NCBI GenBank assembly: GCA_002293665.1
Contig: DBDQ01000080.1
Span: 17,396 to 25,378, forward strand
Reading direction: 5' to 3'
Source of the DNA: Alistipes sp. UBA928
Lineage (GTDB): Bacteria > Bacteroidota > Bacteroidia > Bacteroidales > Rikenellaceae
DNA length: 7,983 nt
Each line of letters opens with the position of its first letter. The stretch's first letter is position 1. Shown in pieces: positions 1 to 5,581 of this stretch. Position numbers and translations under genes: made by a program. The notes beneath the pieces are model-generated. The model did not search any database. It saw nothing but the letters and a program-made list of their open reading frames with translations, and was not told where the DNA came from.

Positions 1-1
1 C

Positions 2-823
2 GGCGCGCGCAAGTATGCCAACCAAACCCTGCTTCGCTATATGGCCCAGGGCGCGGTGGAGTACGCCAAGGAGCTCGGCAAGAACATTCCCATCACTCTG
101 CATCTCGACCACGGCGACTCGTTCGAACTGTGCAAGAGCTGCATCGACATGGGGTTCTCGTCGGTTATGATTGACGGGTCGCACCTGCCCTATGAAGAGA
201 ACGTGGCACTGACCAAGAAGGTGGTCGAGTATGCTCACGCCCACGATGTGACCGTCGAAGGCGAGCTCGGCGTTCTGGCAGGCGTGGAAGACGAGGTTTC
301 GGCCGAACACCACACCTACACCGAGCCCGACCAGGTGATCGACTTTGTGACCCGCACGGGTGTCGACTCGCTCGCCATCTCGATCGGTACTTCGCACGGC
401 GCCAACAAGTTCAAGCCCGAACAGTGTACCCTCAATGCCGACGGTGTGTTGGTTCCGCCGCCCCTGCGTTTCGACATTCTCGAGGAGATCGAACGTCGTA
501 TTCCCGGTTTCCCCATCGTGCTCCACGGCGCCTCCAGCGTGCCCCAGCAGTACGTCGAGATGATCAACAAGTATGGCGGCGCTTTGAAAGACGCAATCGG
601 TATTCCCGAGGAGCAACTGCGCAAGGCCGCCAAGAGCGCCGTATGCAAGATCAATATCGACTCCGACGGCCGTCTGGCCATGACCGCCGAAGTACGCCGC
701 GTGATGCACGACAAGCCCGGTGAATTCGACCCGCGTAAATATCTCGGCCCGGCCCGCGACGAGCTCAAAAAACTCTACATGCACAAGGTGCAGAACGTTC
801 TCGGCTCGGAAAACAGAGCGTAG
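2..823 (+). CDS. fba: Class II fructose-1,6-bisphosphate aldolase, C-terminal part (5' end outside window)
   Basis: Zinc-dependent aldolase that reversibly cleaves fructose 1,6-bisphosphate to dihydroxyacetone phosphate and glyceraldehyde 3-phosphate, in cytoplasmic glycolysis and gluconeogenesis. The frame is open from base 2 and begins GARKYANQTLLRYMAQGAVE; the Met at 41 is internal. About 273 residues are visible, and roughly 60 N-terminal residues of a usual 330-residue Bacteroidota enzyme are missing. Numbering from the Met at 41, the HLDHG motif gives the catalytic Asp23 and zinc ligand His24. SVMIDGSH (41-48), VEGELG (72-77) and GTSHG (116-120, zinc His119) follow. VLHGASSVP (160-168) supplies the third zinc His162, and KINIDSD (203-209) is the phosphate-binding loop. 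All expected active-site residues in the visible part are present. Related class II enzymes (tagatose- or sedoheptulose-bisphosphate aldolases) share these motifs, but the whole pattern fits the fructose enzyme. The gene ends 46 bases before a strong terminator. Confidence 0.95.
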   Translation, partial: GARKYANQTLLRYMAQGAVEYAKELGKNIPITLHLDHGDSFELCKSCIDMGFSSVMIDGSHLPYEENVALTKKVVEYAHAHDVTVEGELGVLAGVEDEVSAEHHTYTEPDQVIDFVTRTGVDSLAISIGTSHGANKFKPEQCTLNADGVLVPPPLRFDILEEIERRIPGFPIVLHGASSVPQQYVEMINKYGGALKDAIGIPEEQLRKAAKSAVCKINIDSDGRLAMTAEVRRVMHDKPGEFDPRKYLGPARDELKKLYMHKVQNVLGSENRA

Positions 824-869
824 TCGGTCGGAACGCCGACGGCGGATTCAGCCACGCAGATATAGAGAT

Positions 870-904
870 CGGCGTCCTTCGATTTGAGGGGCGCCGTTTT
901 TTTT
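870..904 (+). terminator. Intrinsic terminator of the aldolase gene
   Basis: An 11-bp stem (870-880 with 886-896, including two G-T wobbles) encloses the five-base loop GATTT and is followed directly by eight T residues (897-904). This is a textbook Rho-independent terminator placed 46 bases after the aldolase stop. The next gene starts only 13 bases beyond the T tract, so the structure also insulates the transporter gene. Confidence 0.9.
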
Positions 905-913
905 GTAGCTTTG
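883..913 (+). promoter_or_regulatory. Bacteroidota housekeeping promoter embedded in the terminator, for the EamA transporter
   Basis: TTTG at 883-886, then 19 bases, then TAGCTTTG at 906-913 matches the Bacteroidota pattern of a -33 TTTG and a -7 TAnnTTTG with normal spacing. The -33 box lies partly in the terminator loop and the -7 box begins right after the T tract. Four bases separate the -7 box from the ATG at 918, so transcription should begin at or within a few bases of the start codon. The boxes are seen; their activity is inferred. Confidence 0.6.
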
Positions 914-917
914 TGTT

Positions 918-1841
918 ATGTTTTATACACTCGTTGCGCTCGTCGTGAGGATTTTTGCGAATCCGGCGGCGAGCCTTTTTCGGAAACAACTTACTTTGCC
1001 GGGCGGAGAGCGCGGTGGCAACGATGGTACCCGTGTCGCGGGCGGCAACGATCCCGTGGTCGTCAATCTGGTGACCTATATCGTGCTGTCGGTGGCCTGT
1101 GTGCCATGGGCGCTGGGAGTCGACTGGGGGGCGATGCCGCGCGAGTTTTGGTGGAACTGTCTGCTCGTGGGGCTTTTCGGCGGCATTGGTAACGCCTATG
1201 TCGTAATGGCGCTGCAGTGCGGCGAACTGTCGGTGCTGGGGCCCGTCAACTCGTGGAAATCAGTGGTTGGAATGGCGGTTGGCGTGGTGGTGCTGGGCGA
1301 GGTGCCGGGGTTGTGGGGCCTTGTGGGCGTGGCGCTGATAGTCGGTGGAAGCTACTTCGTGCTGGTGCGCACCGGTGAACGTTTCTCGTGGAAGCTCCTG
1401 GGACGACGCGACATTCGATACCGGCTGTGGGCAATGATCTTCACTGCTATCGAGGCGGTATTCATCAAGCAGGTCATTGTGCTCTCGTCGACCGGGGTTT
1501 CGTTCATCGTCTGGTGTTGGTTCGGGGGATTAATGGCGGCGGTTGTCGCTTTGATTTCCCGGCGCGGAAAGGGACGTGGAAGTAAACGCGGTATTTCGTT
1601 CAGGAAGGGCGATGTGCCTCTATATGTCGGCGTGGCGGCCTGCGTGGGGCTGTCGCAGTACTCAACCAACGCGGTGTTTGCGGGCATGGATGTTGGATAC
1701 GCATTGGCGCTGTTCCAATTGTCGGCAGTGGTAAGTGTGTTTCTGGGCTGGCGCGTGTTTCGCGAGAGCGGCATAGCACGCAAACTCGTCGGTAGCGCCA
1801 TCATGATCGCCGGCTCGGTGGTGATCATTCTTCTCAACTGA
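918..1841 (+). CDS. EamA/DMT-superfamily transporter-like membrane protein
   Basis: A 307-residue, very hydrophobic protein with about ten predicted transmembrane helices. It has the two-fold repeat layout of the drug/metabolite transporter (DMT, EamA) superfamily, inner-membrane carriers of small metabolites. The first half runs over roughly residues 1-150: a helix at 1-22, then 47-68, 79-99, 104-127 and 130-150. The second half (about 168-306) repeats the pattern after a basic cytoplasmic loop. The stretch GELSVLGPVNSWKSVVGM near 102-119 and the final glycine-rich helix are typical of the family. The substrate cannot be read from the sequence. A Gly/Asn/Asp-rich loop at 28-45 contains a short in-frame duplication. 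The ATG at 918 is chosen because it retains the first helix; the predicted promoter lies only a few bases upstream. Its stop is eight bases from the stop of the convergent rluD-like gene, with no visible terminator between. Confidence 0.82.
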   Translation: MFYTLVALVVRIFANPAASLFRKQLTLPGGERGGNDGTRVAGGNDPVVVNLVTYIVLSVACVPWALGVDWGAMPREFWWNCLLVGLFGGIGNAYVVMALQCGELSVLGPVNSWKSVVGMAVGVVVLGEVPGLWGLVGVALIVGGSYFVLVRTGERFSWKLLGRRDIRYRLWAMIFTAIEAVFIKQVIVLSSTGVSFIVWCWFGGLMAAVVALISRRGKGRGSKRGISFRKGDVPLYVGVAACVGLSQYSTNAVFAGMDVGYALALFQLSAVVSVFLGWRVFRESGIARKLVGSAIMIAGSVVIILLN

Positions 1842-1849
1842 TTCTTGCC

Positions 1850-2959
1850 CTAATCCTCCTCTTCGAAAGTGTCGCGCGAGGTGGTGTAGGTGTCCCATTT
1901 GTCCAGCAGGGCAGTAAAGTCGGCAGGAAGGGGACTTTCGAAGTACTGCTCCTGCCGCGTGCGCGGATGGGTAAAGCCCAGCAAGCGGGCGTGAAGCGCA
2001 TGCCGCGGCATGATGCGGAAGCAGTTTTCGATAAATTGCTTGTACTTGCTGAAGGTGGTGCCCTTGAGTATGCGGTCGCCGCCGTAGCGCTCGTCGTTGA
2101 AGAGCGGGTGGCCAATGTGCTCCATGTGGACGCGGATCTGGTGAGTACGGCCCGTTTCGAGGCGCAACTCCAACAGCGTCACATAGCCGTAGCGACGCAG
2201 TACTTTGTAGTGCGTCACGGCGTGCTTGCCCTCGGGTTCGACACCGGGTGCGTCGGGCTCGGGAAAAACGGCCATCTTGAGGCGGTCGTGGCGGCTGCGG
2301 CCTATGTTGCCCGTCACAGTCCCCTCGTCGTCGGCAAAGTTGCCCCACACCAGTGCCACGTAGCGCCGCGTGACGGTGTGGTCGAAGAACTGCCGGGCGA
2401 GCCGGGCGTGTGTCTCCACGTTTTTTGCCACCACGAGCAACCCGCTGGTGTTCTTATCAATGCGGTGCACGAGACCGGCCCTCATGTCGCTCTCCTGAAA
2501 CATCGGCAGCTCCCGCAAATGGTATGTGAGAGCGTTGACGAGCGTGCCGCTGTAATTGCCGTGGCCGGGATGGACAACGAGGCCCGCGGGTTTGTCGATC
2601 ACCAGCAGGTCGTCGTCTTCGTGAACGATGTCCAACGGAATGTTCTCGGGGATGATCTCCACCTCGCGCCGCGGGTAGGGCATCACTATCTGAATGTGAT
2701 CGCCCGGCTTGACCTTGTAGTTCGACTTCACCGCCGTGCCGTTCACGAGTATGCCGCCGCTCTCGGCCGCCGCCTGAATGCGCGCACGCGATACGTGTTC
2801 GAGTCTGTGCACCAGAAACTTGTCGATCCTCAGCAGCGACTGCCCGCGGTCGGCCACCACCGAGAAGTGTTCGTACATCTCCTCGCCGCCCGCCGCGTCG
2901 TCCTCCTCGCCCGGAGCGGGAACGTCGAGTTCGTCGTAGTATGGTCCAGGGTCGGTCAT
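1850..2959 (-). CDS. rluD: RluA/RluD-family 23S rRNA pseudouridine synthase
   Basis: A 369-residue cytoplasmic enzyme expected to convert specific uridines in large-subunit rRNA to pseudouridine. An acidic N-terminal extension (about 1-30) precedes an S4 RNA-binding domain (about 38-88; RIDKFLVHRLEHVSRARIQ, then VNG and YKVKPGD). The catalytic domain follows: DLLVIDKPAGLVVHPG (117-132), the active-site motif HRIDKNTSG (165-173) with catalytic Asp168, and RTHQIRVH (271-278). S4 plus this catalytic fold is the RluD arrangement, which in E. coli modifies helix 69, but RluA-family paralogues are hard to separate and the target is inferred. The frame stays open upstream to 3283, inside the PASTA gene. 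The ATG at 2959 is preferred because family homology begins after it and because it overlaps the upstream TGA as ATGA, a sign of translational coupling. It is the last gene of the mqnE-PASTA-rluD group. Confidence 0.92.
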   Translation of the reverse strand: MTDPGPYYDELDVPAPGEEDDAAGGEEMYEHFSVVADRGQSLLRIDKFLVHRLEHVSRARIQAAAESGGILVNGTAVKSNYKVKPGDHIQIVMPYPRREVEIIPENIPLDIVHEDDDLLVIDKPAGLVVHPGHGNYSGTLVNALTYHLRELPMFQESDMRAGLVHRIDKNTSGLLVVAKNVETHARLARQFFDHTVTRRYVALVWGNFADDEGTVTGNIGRSRHDRLKMAVFPEPDAPGVEPEGKHAVTHYKVLRRYGYVTLLELRLETGRTHQIRVHMEHIGHPLFNDERYGGDRILKGTTFSKYKQFIENCFRIMPRHALHARLLGFTHPRTRQEQYFESPLPADFTALLDKWDTYTTSRDTFEEED

Positions 2960-3840
2960 TGTTGCGGCAGGTTGTCGGCAGGGGTCTGCTCGGCCTGGGC
3001 CTCGGCTTCGCGGGCCTGGATCGTACGGCGGGCTTCGCGGTCGGCGTAAGCGTTTCCGTCGGCTATCTTCTTCTCGTCGAGCGTTAAGTCTATATCCACA
3101 CGTGTGCCGAGCGACGCCGTGCGACCGAAAACCGGCGACTGGCGATAGACGGTCGCGTCTTTCTGGTTGATGAGGTTGATGCCCTCGTCGCGCCCCACGG
3201 TGCCGACATTGAACCCGCGCTCCCACAGGCGGCTCTTGGCCTCGCTCAACGACAGCCCCACGACACGGGGGATGGCCTGCCACGGTGCACCCGGCGCCTC
3301 GCCCACGATGAGGGTAACACCCGAACCCACTTCGAGGCTGAGGTTGGAGCTGCGTCGCACGGTGTCGCGCCCCACGAGTTGGGTCAGCACGTTACCCGTG
3401 GCGATGTTGCTCACGTAGCGCAGTTCGCGAATCTCGAGGCCCGCCATCTCGATCATGTTCTTGGCCTGGCGCAGCGAGAATCCCGTGACGTAGGGCACGG
3501 GCACCATTTTCTGCTGATGCGAGGTGATGGTGACGAATATGCGGCGCCCTTTCTTGACCTCGGTGCCGGCCAGCGGCAGTTGCTCAATAACCGCGCCGCC
3601 GCCGTAGATCGGGGCGTAGATCGAGTCGATCACCTCAAGTCGGAATCCATCACGCCGCGCCATGTCGCGCACGTCGTCGACGTGGACGCCTATGAAGTCA
3701 GGTACGGGCAGGCTCTGGTTGTGGCGTGTGAAAACATTGAGAGCCAGTGCGCTGGCGCCTGCAAAGACCACCAACGCGCAGAAGGCCAGCACGAGGTTGC
3801 GGGCGATGATGTTTCGTGAGATTTTTTGGATCAATGACAT
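2956..3840 (-). CDS. Single-pass membrane protein with three PASTA domains
   Basis: A 294-residue protein with a short basic cytoplasmic N-terminus, one transmembrane segment at about 14-36, and three successive PASTA repeats outside the membrane. These lie at about 45-108 (begins LPVPDFIGVHVDDV), 112-181 (MVPVPYVTGFSLRQAKNMI) and 188-254 (QAIPRVVGLSLSEAKSRL). A charged Ala/Glu/Gln-rich tail (256-294) follows. PASTA domains bind muropeptides or the peptidoglycan stem in Ser/Thr kinases and penicillin-binding proteins. Here there is neither a kinase nor a transpeptidase domain, so the protein probably works as a periplasmic peptidoglycan-binding or scaffold factor; that role is inferred. The stop overlaps the rluD-like start by four bases, and the start lies 52 bases after the mqnE stop with no clear TAnnTTTG box, so co-transcription with mqnE is likely. 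Stand-alone PASTA proteins beside rluD are a known Bacteroidota arrangement. Confidence 0.88.
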   Translation of the reverse strand: MSLIQKISRNIIARNLVLAFCALVVFAGASALALNVFTRHNQSLPVPDFIGVHVDDVRDMARRDGFRLEVIDSIYAPIYGGGAVIEQLPLAGTEVKKGRRIFVTITSHQQKMVPVPYVTGFSLRQAKNMIEMAGLEIRELRYVSNIATGNVLTQLVGRDTVRRSSNLSLEVGSGVTLIVGEAPGAPWQAIPRVVGLSLSEAKSRLWERGFNVGTVGRDEGINLINQKDATVYRQSPVFGRTASLGTRVDIDLTLDEKKIADGNAYADREARRTIQAREAEAQAEQTPADNLPQQ

Positions 3841-3892
3841 AAATCTGTTTTCTGGATTGCTTCGTCGGCCCGGAGCCTCCTTGCAATTACGG

Positions 3893-4978
3893 TTATACTT
3901 CGTTATAAAAAGTGTCGCGTTCCACGGCCCGAAGCCCGGCTGCTGCGGCCATCTGCTCGATCTCGCCCACGGTTAGGCGCGGGGCGGTCTCCTCGGCGCC
4001 GGCCATCGAGAATATTTTGGTGCTGTCGTCGATGGTGCCGTCGAGGTCGTCGGCGCCGAACGCGAGCGCCATTTCGGCCACGGCTTTGCCGTACATCACC
4101 CAGTAGGCTTTGATGTGGGGCACGTTGTCGAGCATAAGGCGCGACATGGCGAGCATGCGCATATCTTCCACCACGCCCACCTCGCCCACCCCGGACATGC
4201 TGTTGCCCCGCGCGCGGAACTTCAGGGGGATGAAGGCGTTGAAGCCTGCCACACCCTCCCGCAGGCTCTCGTCCTGGGCGTCGCGCAGTCTCACGAGGTG
4301 GTCTACGCGCTGCTCGAGCGTTTCGGCGTGGCCGTACAGGATCGTTGCGTTGGTGGGTATGCCCAGCCGATGTGCCGCCCGGTGAACCTCGAGCCACTCC
4401 TCGGCCGTGCCTTTCTCGGGGCAGATTTGTGATCGCAAAGCCGAGTCGAAGATTTCGGCTCCACCGCCGGGGATCGCTCCCATTCCGGCGTGTTGCAGTT
4501 CACGCAGCCCCTCTTCGAGCGTCAGGCCCGCCTTTCGGATCATGTAGGCGAGTTCGACGGCCGTATAGGCTTTGATCGCCGCGTTCGGGAGGATCGCTTT
4601 CACGCGCCGGATCAGATCGGTGTAGAACCACAAGTCGTGCTCGGGGTGCACTCCGCCCACTATGTGAACCTCCGTAACCCCTGTGCCGATGTATCCGCGC
4701 GCGATCTGTTCCATCTCGGCGATCGACAAATCCCACGCCTCGGGGTCGCCCTTGCCTCGGCGGTACGAGCAAAACCGGCATGCGAAGGCACACACATTCG
4801 TAGGCTCGATGTGGAAGTTGCGGTTCCAGTAAAGTGCGTCGCCGTTCTTGCGCCGCCGCACGCCGTCTGCCAGTCGACCCAACAGCCACAAAGGAGCCTC
4901 GCGCCACAGCAGGAGTGCCTCCCCGGCCGTGATGCGAGACCCTTGTTCGATTCGTTCGGCGATCACATCGAGTTTCAC
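3893..4978 (-). CDS. mqnE: Aminofutalosine synthase (radical SAM), futalosine menaquinone pathway
   Basis: A 361-residue radical-SAM enzyme of the MqnE/MqnC/CofH group. MqnE joins the SAM-derived 5'-deoxyadenosyl radical to 3-[(1-carboxyvinyl)oxy]benzoate, giving aminofutalosine, an early step of futalosine-dependent menaquinone synthesis in the cytoplasm. The iron-sulfur motif CxxxCxxC is Cys63, Cys67 and Cys70, within HIEPTNVCAFACRFCSY. Other landmarks are EVHIVGGVHPE (103-113), AIPGGGAEIF (168-177), TNATILYGHAET (209-220), the QDE at 235-237, FIPLKF (249-254) and FGADDLDGTI (307-316). The HxxPTNVC and PGGGAEIF patterns and the TNATxLYGH motif favour MqnE over MqnC or the F420 enzyme CofH; no F420 genes are nearby. 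The start is GTG at 4978; an in-frame stop at 5009-5011 rules out a much earlier start and no upstream ATG exists. It is probably the first gene of the operon continuing into the PASTA and rluD-like genes. Confidence 0.88.
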   Translation of the reverse strand: MKLDVIAERIEQGSRITAGEALLLWREAPLWLLGRLADGVRRRKNGDALYWNRNFHIEPTNVCAFACRFCSYRRGKGDPEAWDLSIAEMEQIARGYIGTGVTEVHIVGGVHPEHDLWFYTDLIRRVKAILPNAAIKAYTAVELAYMIRKAGLTLEEGLRELQHAGMGAIPGGGAEIFDSALRSQICPEKGTAEEWLEVHRAAHRLGIPTNATILYGHAETLEQRVDHLVRLRDAQDESLREGVAGFNAFIPLKFRARGNSMSGVGEVGVVEDMRMLAMSRLMLDNVPHIKAYWVMYGKAVAEMALAFGADDLDGTIDDSTKIFSMAGAEETAPRLTVGEIEQMAAAAGLRAVERDTFYNEV

Positions 4979-4982
4979 GCCC

Positions 4983-4990
4983 CAAAGGTA
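4983..4990 (-). promoter_or_regulatory. Putative -7 promoter box upstream of mqnE
   Basis: On the minus strand, TACCTTTG (4990 to 4983) matches the Bacteroidota -7 consensus TAnnTTTG and ends four bases before the GTG start. Nineteen bases further upstream the sequence reads CCTG, so the -33 TTTG is only weakly matched. If the box is used, the leader is nearly absent, as predicted for the transporter gene. Confidence 0.4.
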
Positions 4991-5018
4991 ACAAAAACTC
5001 GTGAATTTTCAGGCTTGT

Positions 5019-5048
5019 CGTCATTGCTTCGCTGCGCTCGCAATGACG
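5019..5048. repeat. Palindromic intergenic repeat element (REP-like)
   Basis: A perfect 9-bp stem, CGTCATTGC (5019-5027) with GCAATGACG (5040-5048), encloses a 12-base GC-rich loop containing CTGCGCTC. It sits between the 3' end of the small membrane-protein gene (stop at 5064) and the mqnE promoter. The type, a short palindrome beginning and ending CATTGC...GCAATG, resembles interspersed intergenic repeats seen in many copies in some bacterial genomes. Only this copy is in the window, so the repeat status is inferred. There is no T tract on either side, but it could still terminate or protect the 3' end of the minus-strand transcript arriving from 5064. Confidence 0.55.
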
Positions 5049-5063
5049 CGGCCGGTCGGACGC

Positions 5064-5447
5064 CTATTTCGTCTTGTTGTCCAACCGCCGCTCGAGAAAA
5101 TAGGCGCCGATCATGCCCGCGCCGCCGCATAAGATTGCCAGGGAGATCACCACAAGTGCGGCAATGTTGTCGTTATACGCGCTGTTGTTTGCAACTATCA
5201 GGCATCCGATCAGTGAGCCGAGGCCCGAGCCGACGAGCCCACCTCCCATACGCAACAGCCCAGCACGACCGACTTTGGTGGCCGCTTCCGATCGTGCTCT
5301 GATAAGTTCGGGAGTCATCTCTCCTGGGTTGTTTTGCGATGCGCTTGCCTTGGTTTTGTACCTGAAATAAAAGGCCAGCGAGATTGTTGTGAACAGTCCC
5401 CCGAAGAGGAAGATGATACCGATGATTGGAATAATATCCATTGTCAT
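5064..5447 (-). CDS. Small membrane protein divergent from the ECF sigma factor (DUF6249-like?)
   Basis: A 127-residue protein I do not firmly recognise. It has an N-terminal transmembrane helix (about 5-28, rich in Ile, Phe and Gly), a polar cytoplasmic or linker part (30-64; KTKASASQNNPGEMTPEL then a basic Arg/Lys stretch), and two glycine-rich hydrophobic segments (about 66-87 and 93-117) ending in a charged tail. This layout, and its place beside a Bacteroidota ECF sigma factor, resemble the small DUF6249 membrane proteins that often accompany such sigma genes; the family assignment is tentative. ATG codons at 5447 and 5441 are both possible starts, two codons apart. Upstream is an ECF-type promoter that is the mirror image of the one serving the sigma gene, so it is probably a regulon member. 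Base composition appears less GC-rich than in its neighbours. Confidence 0.65.
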   Translation of the reverse strand: MTMDIIPIIGIIFLFGGLFTTISLAFYFRYKTKASASQNNPGEMTPELIRARSEAATKVGRAGLLRMGGGLVGSGLGSLIGCLIVANNSAYNDNIAALVVISLAILCGGAGMIGAYFLERRLDNKTK

Positions 5448-5491
5448 AGCAGTTGATTTTTGTTGTTAAACTTCTTTGTCTGTTTTGCCTT

Positions 5492-5520
5492 TTTGACGCG
5501 CGGCGGCGGGAAAGGTTACA
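5492..5520 (-). promoter_or_regulatory. ECF-type promoter facing the small membrane-protein gene
   Basis: On the minus strand, TGTAACC (5520-5514) provides a -35 with the AAC core typical of ECF sigma factors. Sixteen bases after GTAAC comes CGTCAAA (5498-5492), a CGTC-type -10. The spacing and the flanking CTTTC and GCGTCAAAA are identical to the opposite promoter. Transcription should begin near 5485, leaving a leader of about 40 bases before the ATG at 5447. Confidence 0.72.
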
Positions 5521-5545
5521 CGCGGTGCGAATTTTTTTCATACCT

Positions 5546-5574
5546 TGTAACCTTTCGGCGCGCGGTGCGTCAAA
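5546..5574 (+). promoter_or_regulatory. ECF-type autoregulatory promoter of the sigma-factor operon
   Basis: GTAAC at 5547-5551 (in TGTAACCTTTC) and CGTCAAA at 5568-5574, separated by 16 bases, match the AAC / CGTC architecture of ECF-dependent promoters. Its position directly ahead of an ECF sigma gene suggests self-activation. The predicted start point is close to 5579-5581, only a few bases before the ATG at 5582, so the mRNA leader is minimal. Recognition by this particular sigma factor is inferred from location and from the matched divergent copy. Confidence 0.75.
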
Positions 5575-5581
5575 ACAGTAA

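Larger units (their letters stand above)
5480..5578. repeat. Large imperfect inverted repeat in the divergent promoter region
   Basis: The left arm holds CTGTTTTG (5480-5487), GACGC (5495-5499) and GAAAGGTTACA (5510-5520). The right arm is its mirror: TGTAACCTTTC (5546-5556), GCGTC (5567-5571) and CAAAACAG (5571-5578). The left arm carries a few extra bases between CTGTTTTG and GACGC. The centre, 5521-5545, is an AT-rich spacer with a run of seven T. A separate 9-bp direct repeat, CGCGGTGCG, lies at 5521-5529 and 5561-5569. The symmetry mostly comes from two divergent copies of one promoter type, described separately. Confidence 0.85.

Noticed and set aside
1967..3049. 360-codon open frame on the plus strand
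   Set aside because: It lies antisense to the rluD-like and PASTA genes, which have full domain homology. The frame has no recognisable domain and is a by-product of GC-rich codon use.
2960..3283. Upstream extension of the rluD-like frame into the PASTA gene
   Set aside because: The extra 108 residues have no resemblance to the family and overlap the third PASTA repeat; the ATG at 2959 with its ATGA overlap is the better start.
3698..3886. 62-codon minus-strand frame spanning the mqnE-PASTA gap
   Set aside because: It overlaps the PASTA gene start in another frame, has no hydrophobic or domain pattern, and needs no explanation beyond chance.
3840..3892. GGAGG in the mqnE-PASTA gap as a ribosome binding site
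   Set aside because: It lies about 30 bases before the PASTA start, too far for Shine-Dalgarno pairing, and Bacteroidota rarely use such sites.
4490..5302. 270-codon plus-strand frame across the mqnE start, the palindrome and the 3' part of the small membrane-protein gene
   Set aside because: It is antisense to mqnE and the small membrane-protein gene and passes through the palindrome; the encoded peptide shows no domain and is low in conserved pattern.
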